Assembly: GCA_014338405.1 (NCBI GenBank)
Contig: JTDE01000754.1
Coordinates: 65,002 to 129,001 of the forward strand
Direction: 5' to 3'
Origin: Paragonimus skrjabini miyazakii
Taxonomy: Eukaryota > Platyhelminthes > Trematoda > Plagiorchiida > Troglotrematidae
DNA length: 64,000 bases
A model generated the notes under the pieces. That model saw nothing but the letters and a program-made list of their open reading frames with translations. It was not told where the DNA came from and ran no database searches. This document shows positions 12,870 through 25,400 of the stretch, one piece after another. The position numbers and the translations under genes were made by a program. How positions within the stretch are numbered: position 1 is the first letter of the stretch; the number at the start of each line of letters is the position of its first letter.

Positions 12870-13360
12870 GGAAATGCTGTCATATGTCAGTGTTGACCAC
12901 TCAACCACTGTCCGCTACAAGCCCCTCAACTCTACTTTAGTTAACTCAACATCTCCCACAAACTGTACTGATAACAATAGTAACACTAACAAGGCAAGCC
13001 CATCTCTGACGGCCCGGTCGTTCATTTTCATCGTCCATATTATGCCTAGAGGGCGTGCGAAAAGTGTTCACACTCAAAAGAGTTGAGTCAACAAGCTATT
13101 CTCGCTCTGATGTTAGATTCACTGAAAGTCAACATATGTAGAACATTGAAAATAAAAATCCAGGGCAGCAGTCAGCACATCGATCTGATCGTACTCAAAA
13201 TGTCTAATTCATAAGTGTTGTACATTTCAGGTGCATCCATGGATATCGCCAATTTCAGGGTGGAGTAGGAGTAATTCTGAATATGACGACCAGATCCATG
13301 TTGGTAGATTGCGTTGCAGTCGTCAGTGTGATGAATGTCATAATGTTGACAAACTCTGTT
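12870..13360 (+). mobile_element. LINE relic, endonuclease part only
   Basis: A degenerate fragment of the same type of LINE as at 1.6-4.8 kb. In one frame at about 13093-13200 it reads QAILALMLDSLKVNIC followed by KIKIQGSS. This fits the endonuclease start of the larger copy (VALTQTLHFLHVDVCC then ETRIQDS). In another frame near 13255-13320 it reads QGGVGVILNMTTRSMLVDC, which fits the AGVGVxLxxRxxxxLxDW block of that family. The catalytic Glu region (ISETR) has been lost to substitution. No RT sequence follows. The 5' limit is a guess; 12868-13086 may be leader DNA of the element. Confidence 0.5.
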
Positions 13361-16300
13361 GATTCAAATCATTCACGATTTTTTCAATATACTGGGTTCT
13401 GCCAAATGATAACAGCGAATACTATCAAACATTTGCTTCGGTAAAATTTTACGGCTCTAATGAGGTTGATACGTGGTCTTGATAGGTGTACTATGGCATG
13501 GGAAGGGAACGCCCTGATCGATCATCCGTTCACGAGTTAGGTCTTGACTGGCGATAAGCTTCTCAGACCTGATACACAACACTGCTTCACTGGAATTCAT
13601 TCGTCAACAAATAAGACATGAACTTAGATAAACCACAAAGCTGCCAGTTTTGTTGGCAATGCAGCCTCATTTAGTATCATTTGTTTAACTGGAGTAAATA
13701 ATTAGATGCACACCAAACATTCGCTTCTTGGTGAGGGGGAGTAAAGTAGAGAATACAACAATGCAAGCTTGCACAATTTATCCGATATCATTTTGTTGTA
13801 TCAATATGAATGTATTCCACAAAGTTAACTGACTGTTAGTTTGTATGTAATGTAGCAGCAAACTGAGATTGGCTTGCGATATGTGTGTTAGAGTTGATGA
13901 TGTATTCTTCTGTGCGACTTCGGTCCTTAAACAAACGGTGAAGACATAAAGAAGGTTAATTAAAGCAAGGAATTGTAGCGAGCTAAGGAAATGTTCCTGG
14001 GCAAGTTATGCAACCCTGTGCTGCTCTCTTCTCCTTTGAGGTTTATGGCCAGAACACCCCTGCTCCAGAGCCTTAATTTCTGTTATGCTAGACAGAGACC
14101 CCATCGATTGTGACGGTTAGTTCTCGAGAAATTAACCACACCTGCTGCCAAGCAAGTATACCAAACTGTTTTATAATTTACGTTTAGTATCTGAAACCAT
14201 GTAAATCCCATCAGCTGCCAGAACAGAGTATCATAAGGTGTGAATGCTGTACGTAATAAAGCTGGCGACATGTTTGTTAAGAAGCACAACATAAATTTGA
14301 TTCAAGGAGGATCTTGCAATCCGTATAATTTCATATGCAGCCATATGTTTTTTGCTATTTGTAAAATCTGAAAGGATATCCACAGAAATCTCAGGCACAG
14401 TCTAATTGCTGATCATGAGAATGACCAATATAGAAAGTTAATGAATTTGAAGTCGTCTTCGCATTGGGAGTATTCAAATCTGTACAAACCAATGGTTTTT
14501 AACGCTCATCTGTAGGCGTTGTTGTCAATTAGGCAAACAATATGGCGATACATAGAAGAACAAGAAAGTTTGCTCACTAGAGTTAATAGTTCTGAACACA
14601 GTTCTACTGACTTCCTGCTTCCAAACATGAACCGTGTGTCTCAATTATCAAACGCTAGTCTGTAGGTTTAAAAGAACATAAACAACCTGAAATTCGCAGC
14701 TATTTTTTGCCTGATAAACACAATACTCCAACTGTATGTGGTGGTCAAATGCTGACTAATTTTCTTATAAAATGATGTGGCCTTATTGAATAGTGTAAAG
14801 TCTCTCTCAATGATCAGGTGAAGGACTGATAATTTCAATTGCCAATATTATTTGGGCAGAAAGGGAGTCGAAGAATCAAACAAAAAGCATATGAGTTTGG
14901 CTAAAATAACATTTAAGATCTTCGCCTCCCTTATATTTTACAGGCTCAATTTAGAGGGGAAAATAGTGACAAGCAAGAACAGGCAGTGGTGTGCCTGGGA
15001 CAGAAGAATCGTCAACTTCTAAAGCAGTGTCGCTTGTTCACCCCATTACAGCCTTAGGTTTTACTTAGTCGATCGTCTTGTATTTTTCCTATCACTTAAA
15101 CCCAAGTGCATATTGAACAAGTACTTGAGTGTTACTGTTCAGATTTTCAGCCAAATTTATTGATTGTGGCCAACTGCCTGTAAGTTTCAGCACCAAGTGA
15201 GATGTATATCCAGTTCGTCTACTATCTTAAATTTGATTCTGTTTCTAATGTTGACATGAAAGACTGTTAGTTATACTCTTGGAATACCGGTCTAATGTTT
15301 CTAAATGATGAAAGATTGAATGGTTTGGATCATTTTGGCGATAAAGTATAGCCAGTAAGTAGTCCTCAGTTAGCACATTATGCTAGACAATATATGTATC
15401 GCCACATCAGATGCGTTTTACGACATTAATTAGCAACAAAGTCTGCAGGACTAGAGAAAAACTAGTTATTCGCTTGTACCGGACATCCCGGAAACTTTAC
15501 TGAAGACTTAACCCATTTTGCTAGTTGATCCTTGCAGCAGAGACTGAACTACACACATCAAATGTTAGCGACATTTGTACATCTTGATGGGTGGGAGTGT
15601 AGATATCTAAAATGGCCCAAAACACATAACCTTCACGGTCACAATATTGGAATCGAAATCCAGTTCCTTGTGTATACTGCCACCATCCGGATTGATAGTG
15701 CTGTCAAAGTTTTGGCGGAGATGGACATGGTTGGAAGTTCTTCTGTTTCTCATTTTGGGCTATATGCTCCATGTTGTGAACTTTACAATGGCCAGCTTAT
15801 CACAAATATTTGACTAGTGTTAAAAGTTCTCACAACCTTCCATTATGGCATGAAAGGCTGAATGCAATCAACAGTAGTAACCGAACATTTCCTGTGATCT
15901 CTCTTCAGTGAAAATTGTAGGAAGATTCAATGATAGGACTTTATTTGTTGTTGGTAAACTGTGGGCTTCGTTAGTGTATGAGAACAGTAGATGTCATTGT
16001 TAGGATTACTGCAATTGGTTGTAAAAAGTAAGTCACTTCTTTCACAAAATTCTGCCATTCAAGGTTTCCTAATAAATCGTTCTGTTCGCAGTAGCTTTGT
16101 AAACTAGATTTCGCTTACAATCTCGAAGATTGACGACCTTCCTTTTGTAACTTCCCTCTGTTGTCGAGCACAGTAAAATTGTTGATGGCTACATACTGCC
16201 GTGTGGCCTTCAACTTTAAGATTGGAAACGCGGTAGAGGAGCCAAACATAAATACGTGTCAACAACCAGATCTTCAATTACTTGGGAACACGTAGTCCAC

Positions 16301-17083
16301 TGATTCTTATTTGACGTTAAGTCATCGTATGAACTTTTCATTGATCTCTTCCCACTTTCTGGGCACGGTAACAAATCGATAGGACATTCTCATCATAGCA
16401 CGGCTCAGTTTCGGCAACTTTTCTGAATCACTGTAATTAAATGATTGTCAGAAAGATCACCACAACTTCGTGAACTTTATGAAACTTGACAGACCGACTG
16501 GATCAGAATGACATAGTTCGTTGAGCTGTGGTTGCTCCATCACGTTTGCAGAGATGAGTAAGTTGTTCTCAGTGAAAAGACTGAACTCAAAAACAGTTTT
16601 CTGAGGTTACCGCTTTGTACCAAATATTGTCTTCGATTAAGCTGCCGTATTTTTCAAGCATCGTTTACTGTAACGGTGTCCTACTGCATGCGCCATCATG
16701 TTTTCCGGTATACTCTTTACGTACTTGAAAATACAGGAGTGGTAAGCCGCACACTAGAGTTCTTTGCAAACTGGCCGGGTTGGAGGTTAAAACTAGACAT
16801 TAAAACAAATCTTTTACTGTAACATTTATGAGTGACTTATAACCTTACCACATTCAATAGTACATATATTTGCTGTGGTTTCGTTGGTAAATACCAGACT
16901 GATCGGATATTGTAGCAACAGAAGATCAGAGATAATTTACTAATGAAGAACGGTGGATAGCTTCAGGCCTTAAAATTTTAACGAATCAGCGTTGTCTGTA
17001 AGGAATTGTTAGTCAGTATACAAAAGTTTTAAAGCCTGGTCCACCAGGCCAGATTCAAGCGTTATCAGAGATAACGCATATCA
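13361..17083. other. Intron sequence up to an assembly gap
   Basis: AT-rich DNA with no supported gene or repeat. A 93-codon plus-strand frame at 15532-15813 and a 69-codon minus-strand frame at 14083-14292 show no recognisable domain. A short inverted repeat (CGTTATC...GATAACG) lies at about 17060-17076, next to the gap. Confidence 0.4.
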
Positions 17084-17183
17084 NNNNNNNNNNNNNNNNN
17101 NNNNNNNNNNNNNNNNNNNNNNNNNNNNNNNNNNNNNNNNNNNNNNNNNNNNNNNNNNNNNNNNNNNNNNNNNNNNNNNNNNN
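17084..17183. other. Assembly gap (100 N)
   Basis: Exactly 100 unknown bases, a size often used as a placeholder when the real length is unknown. The gap lies in the intron downstream of the exon at 17260-17402, where a host exon appears to be missing, so the missing exon could lie here. Confidence 0.95.
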
Positions 17184-17259
17184 CTGAGTTTTTATAAACA
17201 AACTATTTTGTCTATTTCATACAAAATCTTAAAGTACGTTCAATCTGAAATGGACTTAC

Positions 17260-17402
17260 TTTAAGCCAGAGGCAGCCGCTTCATGGAACCCGGCAAATTG
17301 ATACTTTTCTGGGAAGTAATCCACTCCTTTTTGTATATGTTCCTCCAACAACGATTTGTAGTCACTGCACGGCACATAGTCTTGGAATGCAGAAGCCACC
17401 AT
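17260..17402 (-). CDS. Exon just after the F-BAR helices of the RhoGAP gene
   Basis: This exon encodes 47 codons plus two bases. Key stretches are SAFQDYVPCSDYKSLLEEHI and GVDYFPEKYQFAGFHEAA. In HMHA1-type proteins the segment after the last F-BAR helix has a LYDPGxxYxxxV block and then a HYDFEPH-like block. The spacing and the aromatic/Pro pattern match, so I place it there. The donor is AAA|GTAAGT at 17260 (phase 2). The acceptor is a CT-rich tract ending either TATCAG (start 17402) or six bases earlier (start 17408); both are in phase 0 with the preceding exon at 22343. No Met start is implied. The domain match is inferred from pattern alone. Confidence 0.77.
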
Positions 17403-19165
17403 CTGATACTTTAGATGTAGGAGAGGCAGGTATAGACAAATTTACAATGAAATTAATGAAAAACTGCCACTACAGCAGGCAATTTCACCTCAGACTTGAA
17501 ACGCGGGAGGTTTTATCACTACAAGACTGTAGACAGATAAAAAACCAGAAAAGAATGTTTGGAATCAAAACGTGACCGAAAAACGAATTTGTGTACGCAT
17601 ATGAACAAACCTCAACACTCAATGAAAGTATCATCAGAAAATTGCAAATCGTTTGCCAGCATACAGGTCACGAATCCATCACTAATTCACCGAGATGATT
17701 AGTACTCAGCATATAAAAATACACTTTTATTCCGAGATCATGACAATATAAACTCAAAAACACCTTTGTGCAGTTGTCGAAAATTTTCAAATGATAACTT
17801 ATTCATCCACAAAAATAATTGAACCCGCTAACTTGAAAACGAATTAATGGTTTATCTGCTGTTTTTGTTTTAGTCAACAAATGGTTTATTATCGTTCGGA
17901 TTAGATACTCAATTTCTGCGTTTGCTGTCCATCCTCACTAAAGTGCTATATTAGTTGGGTTAATCAGTTTGTCAAAACATCGAATAGTCTCAGGGCTATA
18001 TGAAATGAATTGTTTTTCAAATGTGCTGAGGCAGGTGCCAGTGTGACAAGATCTAAGGCACAATCAGCAACATAGTTGCGCCATCGACCTGAAAGAAACA
18101 TTGTTGAACCATGAAAGGCGCCCACTCTGATTCAAATGTTCATATATATCCTTATATATGGGTAGCTGTCAACCAGGTACCCTCAGAACGAAAGGATTTG
18201 AACACGATCGATACGGTCTGTACTGTGGCTTTGTAATAATAACAAGATACTAAAGTTATTCCAACAAAGAAGGATTATTTTATTATCCCGCTAGGTGCAC
18301 GTCACACTAAAATACAACGTCGATTTCCAAGACCTCCTTATTATTATGCACATCATAAAATTTCAGTCTAGTACTCATATTTCAAACAGTGTAGCTGCAG
18401 AAGGTAAACGCGAAATCTGTGATCTCTTACAGGCGATGCGCAATTCAAATCAACCGTTTTTGAGTACCTACCCCGATCGATTTTAGTGCCACCCGCTTCT
18501 GTAATCCCATATGCCTCTGTATGGGTGTCTGCTTTGATGTGAGACTGTCCAGATGTTTCAGTTTGTGTTGGAGCCACGTGAAAGATGTCAGAGAGCAAAT
18601 GGAAACACGAACCAGAAAAATTCTTGTAAACGACTAAACCACAATACACACCAAAAAATTTCGTGAGAAAAAAACCACCGCAAAAAGCGACACAAGACTG
18701 GCTTTGTCCTACGAATGAGAACGATTTGTGGCAAATATTATTGGTCTCAAGACTAATTTCCATATTTTGTAAATCCATGCAAACCGTTTCCCTTGTTTCT
18801 CTCCCCATCAGATATAGTGACTGTTTAAAATTGCCAACCCCACGATGAATGTGAGAAATCTGATTTCAAGTCGCTAATTTATTTTTGGTGAGATTCATAA
18901 AATCGGATATCGTTTTGGATAAGTTGAATAAAATAGTTTCGTCTCCTGCAATATGCTCACCACCGATGGATAGATTTTGTAGTTTGAACTGGTACCCTTT
19001 CTAGATGTGAGCGCTATATTGGTCCTTTACTGTTTTCATAGAATCACTAGAAGATCTACCTCGCTAACTTTGATGAATGTACTAGGTTTGTTTTTCAAAA
19101 CAGTTCGTGATTAGGTCAGTATACGATAAAACGCACTATCATTCGATTACCACATTCAAACTGGT
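17403..19165. other. Intron sequence, no supported gene
   Basis: This includes a 146-codon minus-strand open frame at 18368-18808. It is rich in Cys and aromatic residues at one end and Ser/Thr at the other and shows no recognisable domain. The flanking host exons at 22343 and 17402 already join in phase without it, so I treat it as chance. Confidence 0.4.
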
Positions 19166-19167
19166 GT

Positions 19168-19565
19168 TCAAATTGAAATAAACCAAATCCCAGACTGCTG
19201 ATCAGTAATCTAAAATGTGTCTAGGAAGTCCTAATCATAGGGTTATTGATTAGAGTTAACAGGCAGTAACTGTGTCTCCTCTCGAAACTATCGGACAGCC
19301 TAATCATTACTCACAAGCGAAAGTGGTTGAACGTTCACATATGATAATTCGGTCGTGCCTGACGTGAGGTCAGTGGCACAGTGGTAAAACACGGTTGCCT
19401 CATGAACAGCGTGTCCGTGGTTCAAGTCCCGGCAGTGGGGATGTTGATATGCACTACTGACGAGCTCTAATGAGAGCGAAACTCGAGTCTGGTGCTTCTT
19501 TACGAAAGGGGCCGACTGGAAAGTCTATGGGAATGCGAAAGTTGTGATCAATTGTGGGTGATGTT
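19168..19565 (+). repeat. Composite tRNA-derived SINE, full-length copy
   Basis: A copy of the window's SINE family in the plus direction. A head module begins TTGAAATAAACCAAATCCC and continues with a TCAGTAATCTAAA block and a GTTAACAGGCAGTAACTGTG block. A tRNA-like core follows, with an A box TGGCACAGTGGT at 19374-19385 and a B box GGTTCAAGTCC at 19420-19430, spaced as in a Pol III internal promoter. The tail module runs from the GCACTACTGACGAGC block to GATCAATTGTGGGTGATG. Similar copies lie near 28.1, 41.2, 46.2, 48.6 and 52.2 kb. The tRNA-like part is not a working tRNA gene, as its stems are poor. The source tRNA was not determined. Confidence 0.8.
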
Positions 19566-20540
19566 CAACTTGAAAATAACAATCCTGTTGAATCCAGTTG
19601 CTAACCATAAGATTACAACTTCTCCGTTTGAAAACGCAGTTATTGAAATTTTTGAAATTTTTTTGGTTTGATTCCTAGTAAGTGATAGAGAATTTAAACA
19701 TCTGTAAACAGTAACAGTTTTCTTAATTGTGTTGACCTTCAAACGGAATTCGGGTCAAAACATGACTTAGTTGTGAATGCTGATAAAAACTTTTGAATCT
19801 GAACCACACCAATAACTTGTTTTCTGAAAATGATCAACAGAGGGCCAAGTGGGGATATTACGCGTGAGAGTATATTGATTTGTAGACGGTCGCATTTCAA
19901 CCAAATTTCCATCATCGTGTTCGTTATTGCACTGACTTCGTTTAGTAGTTTTTCATGTTCAATCCTCTGAGGCAGAAGAAGGTAGCACCTCTCAGTCTTC
20001 ATTATACATCGTCATCGTGATTGGAGTTTGATTCCATTCGATCAACAGCGTGTGATTTAAGATGGCAATAGGTATATTGTATTCTCCTGAGCGTTTACTG
20101 TGTAGCATTCACAGCTCTCGTTTCGGAGGTCTACATGGGCCAATAGTCGCACATACTTTCGAAGACTATACAAAAATTTACGAGCAATTGGTATGTTCCA
20201 AAATGTTCTTTGGATGTAATTTAATCTGATAAGTTAGCTTATTGTGGTTGAGGTGCAAAAAATTTCGAACAATTAATTCTGATCCATAAAAGTACGAACA
20301 CTAATACGCGTTATCGTTAAGTCAATATTAGACTGCACATTGTCTGCTGAAAACCGGGACGGATAGGATATGTCATGTTTTAGTAAGAGTCTGTATAAAC
20401 ACAATAATGGCGCGAAAGATAATATTTTCGCGTCAGTACGAAACGGACGCATTAACTACGTTGTAACATTCATCTATATTTTGATAAGCTGAACAAACAA
20501 CGCCACACTTGTTTAAGTCAAAACTGTATGTGATTTGAAG
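19566..20540. other. Intron sequence, nothing recognised
   Basis: AT-rich DNA between a SINE and a LINE tail. Short minus-strand open frames at 19548-20002 lack domains or splice context. Confidence 0.4.
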
Positions 20541-20542
20541 AG

Positions 20543-20695
20543 TTTGAGTGTTTGGTTGTTCGCTGGGTTTGGCATTTAGGTCCCCTACCCTTCTTCTCTC
20601 TCTTCCTGTACAGGGTTTTTTGCCTTCGTGGTTGTGTGACCGTTAAGCATCAGTGGGAACCACTGACGTATTGCTGTCTATGGTGATGATGAATA
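20543..20695 (+). mobile_element. 5'-truncated LINE 3' tail
   Basis: This short stretch matches the 3' end of the LINE fragment at 35.4-35.6 kb (there on the minus strand). Shared blocks include TTCTTCTCTCTCTTCCTG with CAGGG, then TGGTTGTGTG, then GTTAAGCATCAGTG and ACCACTGACGTATTGCTGTC. It ends in a degenerate TGA-type run (GGTGATGATGAATATGATGATG). Ending in short tandem repeats instead of poly-A is typical of RTE-type LINEs. It is probably a dead-on-arrival insertion with only the 3' end copied. The His-rich minus-strand frame at 20650-20889 is a by-product of the repeat. Confidence 0.65.
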
Positions 20696-22342
20696 TGATG
20701 ATGGGCTTGCATTTCGGTTGCATACGTGTCATCACCAAACGGTGTGATGTCATCAGTACGTAGACATTTGAGCTTATGGATTTGAGCGTGAAAGCTCCAA
20801 TGGTAACAAAATAGCAATGGGTGACGACAGTTTAGGACTGGTACAAGAAAGATGTTGAAACTGGTGAAGAGAAATACCGACACCAGCAATTACATTGGAC
20901 GCGGAAATCTGTCAAACTATTGTCCATTAGTAGACGAACAGGATGTTCTTATCAGAGGAGTAAGTCTCAACACAAAAATGGTATCAAACAGAGGACAATT
21001 AGGCAAATTGTGGTACAAAATGAAATGAAACGGAGTGTTATCTGGCAATATATCATCTCATTCAAAACACTTAACAAACAGTTAAATATCGTTACACCAA
21101 CTTCTATGCAAAAAAAGCTACACGCGTACTGATCGTGTCAATTTCTTTTGATGATGAAACTTTTGCAGCTTAGTTGTCGCGAACAATGCAATACGTAAAC
21201 ACTGAACCCGAGCCACCAACTCCACCACAAGCCCCGACAATCCAAAGTGTACTTGTCAGTTAGCATTGTTTTAAATACTGGTACACCCTTTTCATCGTTT
21301 AGTGTGGACCTACAATTTAATTACAAAGGCTTGCATGATTCCAGACGGAGTTCGATTTGATTGTATCTAAACTATACAAATGTCACAATACATTACTGTT
21401 TGGTACACATATTTTCTTCCCACCACTAAGTATGTTATTTATAAATAGAGATACAAACTCCGAATAGACTAACTTCTTAAAAACTCTAACCAAGGCAATG
21501 TATTTCACAGTCGGAACTTGACTTGAAACAACTAAGTGGACGAGTAACAGAGAGAAAGTGTACAATTTCTGACTGGTCGAAGTAGAGCACATACCAACTG
21601 AAAGTATCCGGTTACTGTCGTCAAGTTAACTCAAACGGACATTTTGGACTGAAAATACTAAAACTATAAAGGGGTTCTGTCGTTCCGTATTGTTGCTACT
21701 TCTGTTTGTTCGCTGGTGACAACAGAAGGATCGTTTCTGTCACGTAAATTAACTATAAAATGTGAAACACTTGCCTATCTTTACGCACAATTTCGACATT
21801 GAAAACTTTCAAAATCTTTCTTCTCTAACAGAGGAAAAGACTGGTGTTGAATAAAAACACACTACTACGGAATATCAACACATCGCTAACCGAGTTCAGT
21901 GGTCCCAGATAATGACGGATTACAAGCCTTGGAGAAATCGACCTTTTAGCGCAAACATGCTGGTAGGATCAGCGAATCCAGGGGAATGAGAGAATTCATG
22001 GAAGGGTAATGCAACAAGTCTGACATCATCTTGACCAAAAACGCTAAACAAATTTGTAAGATGTGCAACTTTGTCTACTTTTCATCTGAAAATGCCTACA
22101 GTACGATTCAAACATACATTTATTTCGTTGGAACATAGCTGGCACACGGAACTCTCCATTGACCCTAGGTATTTACACATTCTTTCCAAGTATCCTGCTC
22201 AAAATTTTAAGAATTTTTCGAAAAAATAGTAAATCATATCATGTTTTCAAAGATCAGCGGTGTGTGGATTGTGAATGGAGCTAACGTAGACCTACGATCA
22301 ATCGTACGGAAAGATACGGAACCAAAAGCAAGTTTTCCTTAC
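20696..22342. other. Intron sequence, nothing recognised
   Basis: AT-rich DNA without supported genes. Small open frames at 20920-21132 (+) and 21383-21592 (-) look random. Confidence 0.4.
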
Positions 22343-22459
22343 CTGGTTGATCATTGCCATCCTCGTTGTATGCAGATGATTGAACAGCTCGGCCAGAGAA
22401 TCTTTCACCACTTCATCGCTCTTCATGATTGTTAACCGTATATCACAGAGGATTTCAAT
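22343..22459 (-). CDS. F-BAR helix exon of the RhoGAP gene
   Basis: This 39-codon exon is in phase 0 at both ends and begins IEILCDIRLTIMKSDEVVKD. It continues into SLAELFNHLH and ends AMINQ. The pattern (a Glu/Lys-rich helix, SDxxxKxx, then LFxxxH) lines up without gaps with the last F-BAR helix of HMHA1/ARHGAP29/GMIP. There SDQ(T/V)xK and a Met/His-rich segment hold the same positions. The acceptor is TTTTACAG|ATT and the donor CAG|GTAAGG, both close to consensus. It joins directly to the exon at 32730-32807 on one side and to 17260-17402 on the other. F-BAR domains dimerise and bind curved, acidic membrane. Confidence 0.82.
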
Positions 22460-25400
22460 CTGTAAAACATATGTGAACACACTAATTTGTGCACGACAAC
22501 AAAACATTTTGAGAAACTATGATTGAAGCATAGTGAGGTGGAGATTGTGTACGGCCGAAACAGTCGCGTTTGCGCATAGAACATCTGAAGGAAGTTCAGC
22601 CTGACGATTTCGATAATATTGTTCTGTGAACCTTATAACGTGAACTATTAGTGGGTATGCATAGTACCTGCTTACTAATGATGTTTAAATAAAATAGGCC
22701 TTCACTTTACGCGATACGTTTGCGAGCACTTTTTGGGTCTCGCTACCCTGTTTAGGATTCCTTGAAAAGTACACGTCCCTCAAACAGCACGCTGTAGTTA
22801 CTCCCTAAACAAAAACGATTGAACCGATCCACAAAACTTCTAGGCATGTGTAAAGACATTGTTTATGTACATCCTACTCTTATCATAGTTCTCACAAAAT
22901 ATTTAGAGACGGTGGAGCTTGTTCTATTTACTCATCAAATGATTTAGGCAGCTTACGTCATACTTGCTTCAATGTATACGATTTTCCCTGCAACCCTCAG
23001 TTGTCCCGGAGTTCAGTGACTTCTTAAACTGTTTTTCTATATTTTGTTGAAGTTAATAAAATAACTAAAACTTTCGGTACTCAGTGCACCCGTAATGGAC
23101 TTCAAACTATCGCGGATCCATTTGTGTTTCAAACATTGTAACTCAGCTTTTCCTTACTATCGGTAAACAATACGACGATCTTTATAGTTGGAACTCCATA
23201 TTTTGGGGTGTGTACAGCAATTTCCTGGCTTGGTTTGACTTTAAAGTTAAGATATAGTCGAGGAGATAAAAATGTTTTTGAGTAAAATCAATATCCGATA
23301 TTGTATTATTTACACAAAACAGATTTGATCGCACACAACCTGCAAAGACAAGAGAATGGAACGACAACAACAAAAAACAAATACCGTATTTCATACGTAT
23401 TAGTACATTGCTATTACATGAAAACGGCTTTAATTATTTCGCTATGTTCGAGAATCATGTTTAACGTAACCGTATCAATAGAGTGTCACCTAGCTTTGAA
23501 ACTAGCGATTGCATAGCATTGGAGTTTCTGAAGTAACTAGGACTGCCCATTGCTTGTGAACTTGTGTACAAGACAGTCAAGAATGCAAAACAATCTTACA
23601 GTAAACAACATGACAGCTAGAGTACTTCAAATGAAAGACCGCCGCATACTAATTTAAAATTGAATCTTCCGAGTTCAGATAAATAAATGGCCCATCTACT
23701 GGATATCTGTGAAACACAAAACAGGACTCTGTTTTTTTGAAGTTGTCACAGTTGTCATGTATGTGTCTTAGCGATTTATCAAAACCACTGGTAAAAACAT
23801 TAAAAATGCAACTTCAATCAGTTTGTACATATCGATAAAATGAGTACCAAAAATAGATAACAATTTTCTAGTTACTTGGATTAGAGTGAACTCGAAATAA
23901 CTAAGTGTTTTGGCAATTCTGTGCTACATGTCATTTTTTGAGGTCACTCTAGTTTCACGGATTTGCCATGTGGCCTTTTTTATGTCTTAATTGCGGAATA
24001 ACTGACTCTGTATCAAATTGTGTTCCCGTAATCAAAACATTCCGAATCTCCGTTTCATCAGATATGCCAAGAAAAGCATGGATGACTACTTTAAACGGGT
24101 TATCGATCAATTTCCTTCAAGTCACTCACGTGCCAATCCAAAGATGACATAGCTGCACACAATACGGATAAATTAGACAGGAAAAGTTGTTCGACCGAAA
24201 ATATCTCACACCTATTTACCTAAATTGTGTTACGGGCTAATGATCACTTGATCAGCAATCCGCTTCTCACGTGACACCTGTCTTTACCCTTCAATAACTT
24301 AACACCATATTTAACAGATAGCATAATGACTTGATTTGATTGAGTTTAAATGGTTCTATTTTAGCACGCTGTTTTAGTATTTCTGTCATCCAGCCTACCG
24401 CATTTCTCTCTTATTGCCCGGGCTCGTTTTAATTGGTGTGCCCTTTGCAATGACACATCTATACTGAATTCGGAAATATTTGTTCCCAAGATTCAAATAA
24501 GTTCGTATCGGTTGAATTTTTATGAACAACATTCATCAAGTTTTAACTTTTTCCTGTTGGAAAGACTTTCAGACGGAAGGGCGACAACACATGAATAAAA
24601 GCTTATGACCAAGGATTCACGTAAATACGTTTGAAGTTGACGGTATTACAGAAGAAAGATAACCAAATAATTACGTTTCCCTTAGTCTCTTCCATTGTGT
24701 CTTGGTGAGAACGGGGAAGTCAAAAAATGTGTGGTTTCGACATACTCTGGAAGATGAGTGTACTCTAATACTAGATCTACTTTAAATCCATAGGTATTGT
24801 GAGAGAGTTAGTGCATACTATCAAAAACGAACTGTATAACTACACATTGGTCGAGGAATAAACAAAAAAAACTGATTCCCATAGTAGATGATGCAGTGAA
24901 TTCATCAAACCCGTTGTCCAGAAGTTTCTCGGGCGAACCTTCTCGGTCTCAACTCGATTAAAAATCCAGGATCCAAATAACTCCAGTCAAATTAGAATGT
25001 TCCAGTGAATCTCACCATAATTGAATGTTCTCAGTCACAGGTAGAAATAATCGTACATTAAAAACTGTATTAAGGGACCACATCGCGTTTGGTTTAATTT
25101 TCAGTTCCCAAAACAATGTCATCCCGTCAGCCTATGAACCGATGTGCGAATGCAAAGCACTAATTAGAAAATACCTCTTGACCGCCGGCTAGTCATGTGG
25201 TTTCACTTCAGTTTTTACCGTACGTGTTTGGGATGATCATAAGTCTGTATTATTGCTTATCGGAGCAGTATTAAATAAGCTTTAGTGGCCGATTTTTTGA
25301 AGCCAGTAACTGTCGAGAGTGGATCTGAACATTTAGTGGTTTTGAGTTCTCTTCGGCCATTGCATTAATTGACTCTACTTTGCTCAACCGTTAGAGTCAT

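Noticed and set aside
18368..18808. 146-codon minus-strand open frame
   Set aside because: No domain or splice logic, and the flanking exons of the host gene already join in phase without it.
19374..19445. A functional tRNA gene
   Set aside because: A and B boxes are present, but the cloverleaf stems do not pair well and the unit is repeated inside a larger SINE.
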